Position numbers and translations under genes: made by a program. From an uncultured Anaerobiospirillum sp. (GTDB taxonomy: Bacteria > Pseudomonadota > Gammaproteobacteria > Enterobacterales > Succinivibrionaceae), in NCBI GenBank assembly GCA_944390115.1, contig CALXOW010000004.1:1-64000 (forward strand): DNA of 64,000 nt. The letters run 5' to 3'. Within the stretch, counting starts at the first letter, position 1. The number at the start of each line of letters is the position of its first letter. Shown here one piece after another: positions 38,226-46,927 of this stretch. Under the pieces are notes generated by a model, which saw nothing but the letters and a program-made list of their open reading frames with translations, had not been told where the DNA came from and ran no database searches.

Positions 38226-38323
38226 CGGTGGAACGTAGGATAGGAGCACTGCTGTGAGCAGATGCTGCGCTGAGCGCTTGTTGCTGAGCGGCGGCTGCGC
38301 TGAGCGCTGGGAGTGCAGATAAC

Positions 38324-38350
38324 AAAAGAGCGACCGTAGGTCGCTCTTTT
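38324..38350. terminator. Bidirectional terminator between the ATPase gene and pfkA
   Basis: AAAAGAGCGACC and GGTCGCTCTTTT form a perfect 12-bp stem with loop GTA. Just upstream, GCTGCGCTGAGCGCT is duplicated at about 38262-38310. Confidence 0.88.
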
Positions 38351-38382
38351 GGTTCCGGGTGCTGAGCACCTGAGGTTAGTCG

Positions 38383-39348
38383 TTAGCTTAACTTGACGGC
38401 TAACTCGTACTGATCCTCACGGAACTTGTGCTTCATGGTCTCGATGCACTCGATGATGTCGTGGTGCACTAACTCGCCGCGCTGAATGCCGATGCAGCGG
38501 CCCGAGTGGCCCTCGTGCAGTAACTGAACGGCATAGGCGCCCATACGGCTGGCTAACACACGGTCAGCGGCCGATGGGGTACCACCACGCTGAATGTGGC
38601 CAATAACGGTAGCGCGGGTCTCAAGGCCAGTGCGCTGCTCTAACTCGTGAGCCATCTGGTGAACGTCAGTCTGGTTCTCGCAGACCACTAAGATGGCGTG
38701 ACGCTTACCGGCGGCGATACTATCCTCGATCGAGCGGTAAACGGTTTCCTTGTCCCAAGGCTTCTCTGGAACTAAGACGGCCTCAACACCGCAGGAAATA
38801 GCGGCGTGAATGGCTAAGTCACCGCAGTGGCGCCCCATAACCTCAACTACAGCAATACGCTTGTGCGAGGAGCAGGTGTCACGTAAGCGGTCGATACAAA
38901 TAACAGCGGTATTTAAAGCAGTATCAAAGCCAATGGTGGTATCGGTACCTGCGATATCGTTGTCGATAGTGCCTGGCAGACCAATGCATGGGAAGCCTAA
39001 CTCGCTGATCAGCTTAGCGCCCATGTAGGAGCCGTCACCGCCTACTACGACTAAAGCGTCAATGCCATGCTGCTTCATGACTTCAACGCACTCGCGGCGG
39101 ACGGACTCTTGCTTGAACTGAGGGAAGCGGGCGGTGCCTAAGAAAGTACCACCACGGTTTAAGGTATCAGAGACGCTCTTGCGGTCGAGAGGAATAATTA
39201 AGCCCTCGTGCAAGCCTAAGTAGCCGTCTTGAATACCGCACACCTCGTAACCGTAATCAAGAGCGGTACGGACTACAGCGCGAATCGCTGCATTCATGCC
39301 CGGAGCATCACCACCAGAGGTTAAAATACCAATCTTTTTAATAGCCAT
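38383..39348 (-). CDS. pfkA: ATP-dependent 6-phosphofructokinase
   Basis: PfkA phosphorylates fructose 6-phosphate to the 1,6-bisphosphate and commits sugar to glycolysis. At 321 residues it matches E. coli PfkA (320). [16 protein letters not shown] opens the protein. GGDGSYMG (with the glycine typical of ATP rather than pyrophosphate enzymes) is near residue 103-110, and the catalytic [12 protein letters not shown] near 124-135. [12 protein letters not shown] and the effector-site residues around [13 protein letters not shown] are kept, so ADP/PEP regulation is likely. It lies next to tpiA but a 470-base spacer with repeats separates the two. Confidence 0.97.
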   Translation of the reverse strand: MAIKKIGILTSGGDAPGMNAAIRAVVRTALDYGYEVCGIQDGYLGLHEGLIIPLDRKSVSDTLNRGGTFLGTARFPQFKQESVRRECVEVMKQHGIDALVVVGGDGSYMGAKLISELGFPCIGLPGTIDNDIAGTDTTIGFDTALNTAVICIDRLRDTCSSHKRIAVVEVMGRHCGDLAIHAAISCGVEAVLVPEKPWDKETVYRSIEDSIAAGKRHAILVVCENQTDVHQMAHELEQRTGLETRATVIGHIQRGGTPSAADRVLASRMGAYAVQLLHEGHSGRCIGIQRGELVHHDIIECIETMKHKFREDQYELAVKLS

Positions 39349-39702
39349 TGTGAATGTATCCCTTGGCTTAACTAAAGCGTAGCGCGCACAGACTTAAATC
39401 TGCTTTCATTCACCCCAAGCCCAGGGGCAAATGGCGCATCTAGCTACTTTAGCAGCTTTAGTGATCAGAACTCAGCAACTAAGCGAAATGGCGCAAACCA
39501 CAGCTTAAGCTGTCACTTTCAGTGCAAAAACGCGTGAGTACGCAAAACGTGTGGTTGCCACGCTCTCCGTGCTGACACGTCAGCTCGACCTCTTTCCTAG
39601 CATAAGAGGTTTGCTTTGACACTGTTATGGGGTACTCAGGCGCCATCCATCACACATCTTGTTAGCGCTGAGTTGGAGGCTACAAATTTAGAGCCTCGAC
39701 CA

Positions 39703-39798
39703 AACCCCAGCGCAGGGCTGGGGCTTGAGCCCAACACTAGGCTGGGGCTTAAGTCCAGCACCAGCTGGGGCTTGAGCCCAACACCAGGCTGGGGCTTT
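39703..39798. repeat. Tandem repeat of about 29 bp downstream of tpiA
   Basis: A unit of the form CCCAACACCAGGCTGGGGCT plus TTGAG recurs about four times with small changes. Each unit can fold on itself (CCAGC..GCTGG), so the block might act as a terminator region for tpiA. The repeats have no unique spacers, so it is not a CRISPR array. Confidence 0.65.
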
Positions 39799-39818
39799 AG
39801 ACTGAGCTAGAGCCTAAA

Positions 39819-40583
39819 TTAGGCGTTAGCTACAGCGGCTTCAATGATAGCAGTGAAATCAGGAGCCTTTAAGGAAGCGCCGCCGACTAAGCCGCCGTCG
39901 ATGTCCTTTTGAGCAAAGAGCTCTGGAGCGGTCTTAGCGTTGCACGAACCACCGTAGAGAATGCGAACACCGTCAGCAACCTCAGCCGAGAAGGTGGCTA
40001 AGTAAGCACGGATGTCGGAGTGAACCTTCTGAGCGATCTCAGGGGTAGCGGTCTTGCCGGTACCTATAGCCCAAATTGGCTCGTAAGCGATAACAGCGTT
40101 CTTGAAGGAATCAATACCGCACAGGTCGATAACAGCCTTTAACTCGGCCTTAACAACGTCCATGGTCTTGCCGGCATCGAACTCGGCCTCAGACTCACCA
40201 ACGCATAAGACTGGGATTAAGCCATTTTGCTGAGCAGCTTGATACTTCTGAGCTACGTACTCGCTCGACTCCTTGTGGTAGTCACGACGCTCGGAGTGAC
40301 CAACGATAGCGTAGGTGCAGCCAAACTCCTTGAGCATAACTGGGGAGTTCTCACCGGTGTAAGCGCCTTGGGTGTGGATATCGCAGTCCTCAGAGCCATA
40401 AGCGAGCTTAGAGCCAGCAGCTAACTGCTCAACCATGCCGATGAAGACAGCAGGGGCGCAAACAGCAACGTCAGCCTTAGCAGCTGCAGCGTCAGCAGGG
40501 GCCTTTAAGGCGTTAACTAAAGCAGTGACCGACTCCTTGGTGCCGTTGAGCTTCCAGTTGCCCATTACAAGTGGCTTTCTCAT
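39819..40583 (-). CDS. tpiA: Triosephosphate isomerase
   Basis: TpiA interconverts dihydroxyacetone phosphate and glyceraldehyde 3-phosphate. The 254-residue TIM barrel contains the active-site lysine (GNWKLNGT), histidine (VGHSERRDYH) and glutamate with the flexible loop (AYEPIWAIGTGKTAT), and the phosphate-binding LYGGSCNAKTA and GGLVGGASL. Its start codon region MRKPLVMGNWK is family-typical. A promoter and an operator-like palindrome lie 240-330 bases upstream. Confidence 0.97.
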   Translation of the reverse strand: MRKPLVMGNWKLNGTKESVTALVNALKAPADAAAAKADVAVCAPAVFIGMVEQLAAGSKLAYGSEDCDIHTQGAYTGENSPVMLKEFGCTYAIVGHSERRDYHKESSEYVAQKYQAAQQNGLIPVLCVGESEAEFDAGKTMDVVKAELKAVIDLCGIDSFKNAVIAYEPIWAIGTGKTATPEIAQKVHSDIRAYLATFSAEVADGVRILYGGSCNAKTAPELFAQKDIDGGLVGGASLKAPDFTAIIEAAVANA

Positions 40584-40822
40584 GTCGTTATCTCCAAGTC
40601 AAAAACAGGCCGCAAGTCACCACCAAGCAAGCGCTCACAGCGCGCATCTAGCATGCGCTCATCTTGCAAGTTGGACTCGGGCGAAACTGGGCCTATTTTA
40701 CACCCAAGACCGGCCCCTGTCTTGGCCGCAGCTACACTGAAACGACCGCCCATTCCATAATTTTGACCTAAGCGCCGAAATCACAGCGGCCGTAACGGGC
40801 AAGTGCCTATATCTTTGAGATT

Positions 40823-40851
40823 AATATAATAATATGCCCTAAGGGCGCCAA
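40823..40851 (-). promoter_or_regulatory. tpiA: Candidate tpiA promoter
   Basis: On the minus strand TTGGCG (40846-40851) is separated by 17 bases from TATATT (40823-40828), a reasonable -35/-10 pair directed at tpiA. Confidence 0.4.
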
Positions 40852-40895
40852 GGGCCTAGTTACCTGATTTGGCGCGAAACGCCAAACTTATCAGC

Positions 40896-40911
40896 GTGTA
40901 AACGTTTTCAC
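40896..40911. promoter_or_regulatory. LacI/GalR-family-type operator upstream of tpiA
   Basis: GTGTAAACGTTTTCAC is a 16-bp palindrome with one mismatch and a central CG, the form bound by PurR/CcpA/Cra-like LacI-family regulators. It lies 45 bases upstream of the proposed tpiA -35 element. A second palindrome, TTTGGCG-CGAAA-CGCCAAA, lies at about 40869-40887. Confidence 0.35.
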
Positions 40912-41062
40912 AAAATGTGAGCTGATACCCCTTTTGCAATAAAACACTTGGCCGTCATAAATTAATGAGATGAAGGAGCGTGTGCCTTAAAATAGTGCAA
41001 ATAACCTGTCAGACGTCCATAGCACGCCCCTGGTACCTCATAGCACCGTATCGACATAACAA

Positions 41063-41090
41063 AGCCCAGCTCACCAAAGTCAGCTGGGCT
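41063..41090 (-). terminator. Terminator of the Nif11-like gene
   Basis: AGCCCAGCT pairs with AGCTGGGCT around a ten-base loop; on the minus strand it is followed by TTTGTTATG. It lies about 90 bases after the stop codon at 41183. Confidence 0.65.
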
Positions 41091-41182
41091 CAGCCCATGA
41101 GCGTCACTCTATTAGCTACTAAGACGTGGGGCGGCTGTTCTTGAGCTGCTTACTCCTGGGCCGCTTGCTACTTAGCAGCGAG

Positions 41183-41407
41183 TTACTTAGCGGCTGGGGC
41201 CGTGCCTTCTTGCTGCATGGTCTTAGCAGCTGCGATCACCTCGTTGAGTTCCTCAATGGTGAAATCGTAGTTGTACTTGCGGGCTAAGGCGACGACGCGC
41301 AGCTTGTACTTTTCCTTATCTTGGAGATCGACCTGGTCTAACTCTTGGGCTAAATCTGGGTTTTCGTCTAACTTGGCAAAGAAGTCGTTAATAGCAGCGA
41401 TTGACAC
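41183..41407 (-). CDS. Nif11-like leader-domain small protein
   Basis: The 74-residue product matches the Nif11 leader-peptide pattern: N-terminal SIAAINDFFAKLDENPDLAQ, then ARKYNYDFTIEELNEVI, the typical YDFTxEEL helix. Nif11-type leaders guide processing of ribosomally made peptides. Here the tail after the domain (AAAKTMQQEGTAPAAK) has no cysteine, no clear double-glycine cleavage site and no run of Ser/Thr, and no modifying enzyme or peptidase-transporter is nearby. It may therefore be a stand-alone domain protein. The GTG at 41407 has AAGGAG seven bases upstream and fits better than the ATG at 41425. Confidence 0.7.
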   Translation of the reverse strand: MSIAAINDFFAKLDENPDLAQELDQVDLQDKEKYKLRVVALARKYNYDFTIEELNEVIAAAKTMQQEGTAPAAK

Positions 41408-41550
41408 GAAAAGCTCCTTACGCAACGCACCTGAATTAATGAAGTTGGGCCCTCACTAGGGCCTGGTTTGACCTAGCATAGCACGATCGGCGCCAACCAA
41501 CTGGGCGCCCCGTCGCAGGGCCTGATTTTTACTGCAACCAAGCTGCAGGG

Positions 41551-42018
41551 CTACTTTTCCAAGACGTCGGCCACCGTGGCTTGCAATAGGTCGATTAGGT
41601 CTTGGGGCTTCATCCCCACCGACATGCCGCGCTGACCGGCGGATACCAGGATTTCATCTTGGCTTAGCACCGATTGATCGATTAAGACCGCCATGCGGCG
41701 CTTTTGCCCAAAAGGACTGATGCCGCCGACCACATAGCCGGTGACGCGGGTGGCGGTGGCGGGATCTACCGTCTCTAAATGCTTGAGCTTAGCGGCACGG
41801 GCGGCGGCCTTGAGCGAAATGCGGCCACTGACCGGGACGATGCAGGTGACGTAGGTCTTATCGCAGTGCAAGATGATCGTCTTGCAGACCTTGGCCTCAG
41901 GTAGGCCCAGGGCCTCGGCGGCATGCTTGCCAAAGTCATGGGTGTCCGACGATTGGTACTCGTAAGTCTTGAATACCGTCTTGTTCTTGCTCAAAAAGTC
42001 GAGTGCGGGTGTCTTCAT
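41551..42018 (-). CDS. ybaK: Cys-tRNA(Pro) deacylase YbaK
   Basis: YbaK removes cysteine mischarged on tRNA-Pro by prolyl-tRNA synthetase. The 155-residue length equals that of family members (E. coli 159). The fold is marked by VCKTIILHCDKTYVTCIVPV and the conserved ISPFGQKRRMAV glycine-proline loop with KLKHLETVDP before it. The start at 42018 (MKTPALDFLSKN) is the usual family opening; the frame continues to 42060 without a ribosome-binding site there. The gene is divergent from xthA, sharing a 157-bp spacer. Confidence 0.92.
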   Translation of the reverse strand: MKTPALDFLSKNKTVFKTYEYQSSDTHDFGKHAAEALGLPEAKVCKTIILHCDKTYVTCIVPVSGRISLKAAARAAKLKHLETVDPATATRVTGYVVGGISPFGQKRRMAVLIDQSVLSQDEILVSAGQRGMSVGMKPQDLIDLLQATVADVLEK

Positions 42019-42175
42019 TCCCAGATTCCCTCTGTGTTGACTGCGCTCACTATAGCGCAAGACAGCGTGGGGGCGGCGAGCTTTGGCTTGAGATAATTTA
42101 TAAGGTGCAGGCGGAGTGAGGCTAGGCTCAGGTAAGATAGGGCCTTAAGTTTTGAGGCCTTTATGAGGAATGGTG

Positions 42176-42988
42176 ATGGAGATTAAGCTTGCATCTTGGA
42201 ACGTCAACGGCTTGCGTGCAGTGGCGCAAAAGCCCGAATGGCAAGAATGGTTTGCCCAAGATCGCTATGACGTGATTGGCTTTCAAGAGACCAAGGCTGA
42301 GGTTGCGCAGATCCCAGCTGACATTGTCAACAAGCCGGGCTACCACTCCTACTTTGCCAGCTCCAAGGTCAAAAAAGGCTACTCGGGTACCGCCGTGTTC
42401 TCAAAGCTCGCGCCTTTGTCCGTTGAGATCGAGCTGCCCGATCCTGAGTTTGCACAAGAAGGCCGCATCGTGCATCTGGAGTTTGAGCACTTCCACTTCT
42501 TCAATGGCTATTTCCCTAATGGCGGCGGCGAGGTCTTAGACGAGAACGGCAAGCCGATCAAGGGCGAGTTCAAGCGCGTGCCGTACAAGATGGGCTTCTT
42601 TGATTGCTTCTTTAACTATGCCCAGAAACTGCGTGAGACTAAGCCGATTGTGGTCTGCGGTGACTTCAATATCGCCCACAAGGAAATTGACCTGGCGCGC
42701 CCTAAGAACAATGTCGCCAATACCGGCTTCTTGCCCATTGAGCGTGCTTTCTTAGATAAGTTCACCGCCGCAGGCTATATCGACACCTTCCGCCACGTTC
42801 ACGGTGAAGTTAAAGATCGCTATTCGTGGTGGTCTTATAAGATGCAGGCACGCAAGAAGAACGTAGGTTGGCGCATTGATTACTTCTTTGTCTCTGACGA
42901 GCTCAAGTCCCATATCAAGGACGCCACGATCGAAGATCAAGTTTTTGGCTCCGATCACTGCCCGGTTAGCCTGACCTTGGAGTTCTAG
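42176..42988 (+). CDS. xthA: Exodeoxyribonuclease III
   Basis: XthA is the main AP endonuclease and 3'-repair exonuclease of base-excision repair. The 270-residue protein has the complete endonuclease/exonuclease/phosphatase set: NVNGLRA (Asn), FQETKAE (Glu), CGDFNIAHKEIDL (Asp/Asn), RIDYFFVS and GSDHCPV (catalytic Asp-His). The ATG at 42176 is preferred because TGAGGA lies six bases upstream; ATG 42170 overlaps that site. The protein carries two Trp-rich loops near GWRIDYFF as in the E. coli enzyme. No gene is seen from 42989 to 43261. Confidence 0.95.
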   Translation: MEIKLASWNVNGLRAVAQKPEWQEWFAQDRYDVIGFQETKAEVAQIPADIVNKPGYHSYFASSKVKKGYSGTAVFSKLAPLSVEIELPDPEFAQEGRIVHLEFEHFHFFNGYFPNGGGEVLDENGKPIKGEFKRVPYKMGFFDCFFNYAQKLRETKPIVVCGDFNIAHKEIDLARPKNNVANTGFLPIERAFLDKFTAAGYIDTFRHVHGEVKDRYSWWSYKMQARKKNVGWRIDYFFVSDELKSHIKDATIEDQVFGSDHCPVSLTLEF

Positions 42989-43261
42989 CGCCTGCCCTCA
43001 GAGCTCTAACGCTAGTGCGTAGAGCTTGCATTTGGCCTGGGAGTTTTGATTTAGCTCTCATTTTTTCGATCGCGTATCTAGCGTGCTTTACGCTCATCTA
43101 GGTCGATGATATGCGCCGTTGAGTCGTTGGCGCTAAGATAGGGGAGATCTTTGGTTCTGGGCTGTTGGCTCGATCACCATAATTGAGTGGGGGCCCCATG
43201 GGGCTGGCCTTTTGGTGGGGCGCAATCCCTGTGCGGTGACCTTCGACTCTAAGGAGAAGTT

Positions 43262-43744
43262 ATGAGCACAAAGCAATTTCGACAAGCCACGCGTAACGAC
43301 ATTCCGCTAATCTTGAAGTTCATCAAGGATCTCGCTCACTTTGAAAAGTTAGAACACGAGGTCACGGCCACCCCTGAGCTGTTAGATGAGTGGCTCTTTG
43401 CCCGTAAGACTGCTGAGGTCATCTTTGCCTTAGATGAGACGGGCAATGAGGTGGGCTTTGCCCTCTTCTACCACAACTTCTCGACCTTCCTGGGCAAGGG
43501 CGGTATCTACTTAGAAGATCTCTTCGTGCTGCCAGAGTACCGCAAGTTAGGCTTTGGTAAGTTCTTGCTGCACACCTTGGCTCAGATCGCCATCGATCGC
43601 GGTTGTGGGCGCCTTGATTTATCGTGCCTTGATTGGAACACCAACGCGATCGCGTTCTACAAGAAGTTTGGCTGCACGGTCATGGATGACTGGACCGGCT
43701 ATCGCTTCAGCGGAGACTCGCTGCAAAAGCTGGCGCAATGCTAA
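43262..43744 (+). CDS. GNAT family N-acetyltransferase, SSAT-like
   Basis: The 160-residue protein is a single GNAT domain that transfers acetyl from acetyl-CoA to an amine. The acetyl-CoA-binding loop is seen in FVLPEYRKLGFGKFLL near residues 94-109, preceded by GGIYLEDL. The C-terminal WNTNAIAFYKKFGCTVMDDW is characteristic of the spermidine/spermine (diamine) acetyltransferase branch. Polyamine acetylation is therefore plausible but not proven. An AAGGAG lies five to six bases before the start. A terminator follows. Confidence 0.88.
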   Translation: MSTKQFRQATRNDIPLILKFIKDLAHFEKLEHEVTATPELLDEWLFARKTAEVIFALDETGNEVGFALFYHNFSTFLGKGGIYLEDLFVLPEYRKLGFGKFLLHTLAQIAIDRGCGRLDLSCLDWNTNAIAFYKKFGCTVMDDWTGYRFSGDSLQKLAQC

Positions 43745-43788
43745 GGTCCGAGCTCGTTCTGAGCTCAACCTGATTTTTCTTTCTTCCC

Positions 43789-43831
43789 AGGCCAAGCGTG
43801 ATCTGAGATTGCACTTGGCCTTGTACTTTTT
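43789..43831 (+). terminator. Rho-independent terminator of the acetyltransferase gene
   Basis: AGGCCAAG at 43789-43796 pairs with CTTGGCCT at 43814-43821; TGTACTTTTTT follows. Downstream, a 21-bp unit starting GCCTTACTTTGGG is duplicated at 43867-43887 and 43888-43907. Confidence 0.6.
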
Positions 43832-44165
43832 TGGTGCACGCTTTTGGGGCTGGGACGAAGTTTTGTGCCTTACTTTGGGTCTTTTCTGCCTTACTTTGGG
43901 GCTTTAGGCGGAGTAGCGTGCGGGATCGTCGAGCTGAAACCGGGCTTTCTAGCCCCAAACTTGAGCATTGATAGGCATGCCCCCTATAATGGAGCCCTGT
44001 TTTAGCTCTCAAGCAGATCTGTCCCAATGATTGCGGCGGGCTTGAGACTGAACTCAGATTTTAGGCAGTAGGGTCCTATAGGATGTAGGCACCTACTGCG
44101 GGCTAGCGTTCCAGCGCACCTTTCTTGACACGGTGCGTTTTGGGTTTTGTTTGGAGCAAAAGAGC

Positions 44166-44303
44166 ATGTTAACTCTCAATTGCATTGACCGAGCGTTTAG
44201 GGCTTGGTCCACGTCAGGATCCCCATCAGCGGCATTAAGACGCCGTTTTACCTTCGCTGCGTTAGCCCGCTATTATCGTTACCAATTTTCCTTCTCGTTT
44301 TAA
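44166..44303 (+). CDS. Possible aromatic-rich leader peptide upstream of DAHP synthase
   Basis: A 45-codon frame starts at ATG 44166 with GGAG nine bases upstream, and ends in TAA 16 bases before the DAHP-synthase start. Its last 18 codons specify FTFAALARYYRYQFSFSF: five Phe and three Tyr. This recalls leader peptides that sense aromatic amino-acid supply. Against it, the TATTAT of a good promoter-like element overlaps the Tyr codons, so the transcript might start inside the frame. No clear terminator/antiterminator pair is seen beyond CGGC-GCCG-TTTT at about 44230-44250. Confidence 0.35.
   Translation: MLTLNCIDRAFRAWSTSGSPSAALRRRFTFAALARYYRYQFSFSF
44247..44276 (+). promoter_or_regulatory. 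Candidate promoter of the DAHP synthase gene
   Basis: TTTACC (44247-44252) and TATTAT (44271-44276) are 18 bases apart, giving a leader of about 35 bases before the ATG at 44320. A second TTGACA-like -35 occurs at 44125-44130 upstream of the possible leader peptide but lacks a good -10. Confidence 0.4.
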
Positions 44304-44319
44304 TTAAAAGGCGGTTTTT

Positions 44320-45432
44320 ATGACCTTAGAAAATGAACCAATGATTGCACAGCCGCCGCTTTTCCGCGCCGGTGTTGTGGACACGAGGATTAACAACGTG
44401 TTAGCTCTGTTACCACCAGTGGCGGTGATCGAGAAGTTCCCAACCACTGAAGAGGCCGATAAGCTGGTCTGCGCGACCCGTCAGGCCATTCACGATGCGA
44501 TGAAAGGTGAGAGCGACCGCTTAGTCGTTATCACCGGCCCATGTTCCATCCACGATCCGCGTGCGGCGATCGAGTACGCCGAGCGCTTATTACCTCTGCG
44601 CGCTAAGTACAAGGATCAGCTCGAGGTGATCATGCGCGTTTACTTCGAGAAGCCTCGTACCACGGTGGGTTGGAAGGGCCTCATCAACGACCCTAACCTT
44701 GATAACACCTTTGATATCAACAACGGCCTGCGCATTGCCCGTAAGCTCTTAGTTGATGTCAACGCGATGGGTATGCCTGCGGCCACCGAGTTCTTGGATA
44801 TGATCTCGCCACAGTACATCGACGAGCTTATTTCCTGGGGCGCCATTGGTGCCCGCACGACCGAGTCGCAGATTCACCGTGAGCTCTCCTCGGGTATGTC
44901 TTGCCCAATTGGCTTTAAGAATGCCACCGACGGCTCGGTCAAGATTGCCGTGGACGCGGTCGTTGCCGCTCAGCACGAGCACACCTTTATGACCGTTACC
45001 AAGATGGGCCATGTTGCGATTGCCCATACCCGTGGTAACGATGACTGCCACATCATTTTACGTGGCGGCAAGGAACCAAATTACCACAGCGTCGCCGTTG
45101 GCCAAGCCTGTGAGCTCTTAGGCAAGGCCGGTCTGCCACAGCGCGTCATGATCGACTTCTCGCACTCGAACAGCTCCAAGCAGTTCAAGAAGCAAGTCGA
45201 GGTCTGCCACGACGTCGCCACCCAGATTAGCTCGGGCTCGGATCGCATCTTTGGCGTTATGATCGAGAGTAACTTAGTCGAAGGCCGTCAGGACTTAACC
45301 TGCGACCACTCGAAGTTAGTCTACGGTCAGTCCATCACCGACGCTTGCGTTGGCTGGGAGGATACAGAGGCCATCTTAGCTGAGCTCAATGATGCCGTGC
45401 TCGCTCGTCGTGCCAAGCATCAATCGGCCTAA
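44320..45432 (+). CDS. aroG: 3-deoxy-7-phosphoheptulonate (DAHP) synthase, class I
   Basis: The enzyme condenses phosphoenolpyruvate and erythrose 4-phosphate, the first step of aromatic amino-acid synthesis. At 370 residues it matches E. coli AroF/G/H (350-356) with a slightly longer N-terminus. The signatures VITGPCSIHD, RVYFEKPRTTVGWKGLINDP and IGARTTESQIHRE, and the metal ligands in the SGMSCPIGFKN region and later DFSHSNSSK, are all present. Which amino acid inhibits it cannot be decided safely from the sequence; the symbol denotes the AroFGH family, not a proven isozyme. A terminator follows, so it is a single-gene unit, possibly preceded by a leader peptide. Confidence 0.9.
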   Translation: MTLENEPMIAQPPLFRAGVVDTRINNVLALLPPVAVIEKFPTTEEADKLVCATRQAIHDAMKGESDRLVVITGPCSIHDPRAAIEYAERLLPLRAKYKDQLEVIMRVYFEKPRTTVGWKGLINDPNLDNTFDINNGLRIARKLLVDVNAMGMPAATEFLDMISPQYIDELISWGAIGARTTESQIHRELSSGMSCPIGFKNATDGSVKIAVDAVVAAQHEHTFMTVTKMGHVAIAHTRGNDDCHIILRGGKEPNYHSVAVGQACELLGKAGLPQRVMIDFSHSNSSKQFKKQVEVCHDVATQISSGSDRIFGVMIESNLVEGRQDLTCDHSKLVYGQSITDACVGWEDTEAILAELNDAVLARRAKHQSA

Positions 45433-45465
45433 CCGATAAATAGATTACAGCTCACGTCGTGAGCC

Positions 45466-45501
45466 AGCCCAGCTGTCAGCCCTAAGGCGAGCTGGGCTTT
45501 G
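45466..45501 (+). terminator. Rho-independent terminator of the DAHP synthase gene
   Basis: AGCCCAGCT pairs with AGCTGGGCT and is followed by TTTGT. A smaller hairpin GCTCAC-GTC-GTGAGC precedes it at 45450-45464. Confidence 0.65.
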
Positions 45502-45633
45502 TCCTTAGAGCGGCCCAATGCCAAGGCACAGCCTACGGCAGCGCCGAGCGCCATGGCGTGCTGAACGCCAGCGCCTTACGTCTAGCGTTCACGCGCTGCT
45601 GGGGCTTAAACCTTGGAGGAGTGGAGGAATCAA

Positions 45634-46866
45634 ATGCACGCCCTGTCCCTAGATAAAGACAAGATCAAAATCTTACTGCTTGAGGGAGTTGACCCAAGTG
45701 CCGTCGAAGTCCTGAACAAAGCAGGCTACACCAACGTCGAGTACGACAAGAAGGCCTACGATGGTCAGGAATTGCTCGATAAGATCGAAAATGTCCACTT
45801 CTTAGGTATCAGATCGCGTACCCACTTAACCCGTGAGGTGCTGTCACACTGCAAGCGCTTAGTGGGCATTGGCTGCTTCTGCATTGGCACCAATCAGGTC
45901 GATCTTGAGGCTGCCGCCTCAATGGGTATCCCAGTCTTCAACGCGCCATTTAGCAATACGCGTTCGGTTGCCGAGTTAGTTACCGGTGAGTACCTCCAGC
46001 TGTTACGTGACGTGCCTGCTCGTAACGCCTTATTACACCGTGGTGGCTGGAATAAGGCCGCTCATGGCTGCTTTGAGGCCCGTGGCAAGACCTTGGGCAT
46101 TATCGGCTATGGCCACATCGGCACCCAGGTCGGCATTATCGCTGAGAGCTTAGGCCTTAAGGTGATCTGCTACGACATCGAGAGCAAGCTGACCTTAGGT
46201 AACGCCCATCAGGTCGACACCATCGACGAGCTCTTTGCTCAGGCTGACATTGTGACCCTGCACGTACCTGAGACCGATCTCACCAAGCACATGATCGACG
46301 CGGACGCTTTTGCCAAGATGAAGGACGGCGTCTTCTTTATCAACGCTTCGCGCGGCACCGTAGTTGATGTGGATGCTTTAGCTGAGGCGCTGCGCTCCAA
46401 GAAGGTAGCCGGTGCTGCCATCGACGTATTCCCTAAGGAGCCAGCCTCCAACGGGGCTGAGTTCGTTTCGCCACTGCGTGAGTTTGACAACGTCATTTTG
46501 ACCCCACACATCGGTGCTGCAACTGAGGAAGCTCAGCGCAATATTGGTATTGAGGTCGCCCAGAAGCTGGCCTTGTACTCGGACAACGGCTCGACCTTAA
46601 CTGCGGTCAACTTCCCAGAGGTTTCGCTGCCAACCAAGCGCACCAGCGTTTCACGCCTGTTACATGTCCACAAGAACGTCCCAGGCATTATGCAGCAGAT
46701 CAACGAGGTCTTTGCCAAGCAGAACATCAACGTTGCTGCGCAGTACTTACAGACCAGCGGCGATGTCGGCTACGTGGTTATGGATATTCACTCCGACGAG
46801 CCAGAGAAGATCGTGCCGCTGTTAAAGCAGATTGAGGGCACCTTAAAGTGCCGCATCCTGTACTAA
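45634..46866 (+). CDS. serA: D-3-phosphoglycerate dehydrogenase
   Basis: SerA oxidises 3-phosphoglycerate in the first committed step of serine synthesis. The 410-residue length is identical to E. coli SerA. The NAD-binding motif is GYGHIGTQVG near residues 158-167. The catalytic Arg (NASRGTVVD), Glu (FPKEPASNG) and His (LTPHIGAATEEAQ) are intact. The C-terminal ACT domain begins near residue 335 (RLLHVHKNVPGIMQQINEVF) and would give serine feedback inhibition. GGAGG lies six bases before the chosen ATG, so the in-frame codons from 45613 are not used. Confidence 0.97.
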   Translation: MHALSLDKDKIKILLLEGVDPSAVEVLNKAGYTNVEYDKKAYDGQELLDKIENVHFLGIRSRTHLTREVLSHCKRLVGIGCFCIGTNQVDLEAAASMGIPVFNAPFSNTRSVAELVTGEYLQLLRDVPARNALLHRGGWNKAAHGCFEARGKTLGIIGYGHIGTQVGIIAESLGLKVICYDIESKLTLGNAHQVDTIDELFAQADIVTLHVPETDLTKHMIDADAFAKMKDGVFFINASRGTVVDVDALAEALRSKKVAGAAIDVFPKEPASNGAEFVSPLREFDNVILTPHIGAATEEAQRNIGIEVAQKLALYSDNGSTLTAVNFPEVSLPTKRTSVSRLLHVHKNVPGIMQQINEVFAKQNINVAAQYLQTSGDVGYVVMDIHSDEPEKIVPLLKQIEGTLKCRILY

Positions 46867-46890
46867 CAGCGAGCGCATCATAGCTCTCAC

Positions 46891-46927
46891 AAAAGGCAGT
46901 GGCAGGGCGTCCTGGTGCTGCCTTTTT
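46891..46927 (+). terminator. serA: Rho-independent terminator of serA
   Basis: AAAAGGCAG pairs with CTGCCTTTTT around an 18-base loop that can itself fold (CAGG/CCTG). Confidence 0.75.

Noticed and set aside
39703-39798. CRISPR-like spaced repeat block
   Set aside because: The units are contiguous and degenerate, with no unique spacers of constant length and no cas genes; it is an ordinary tandem repeat.
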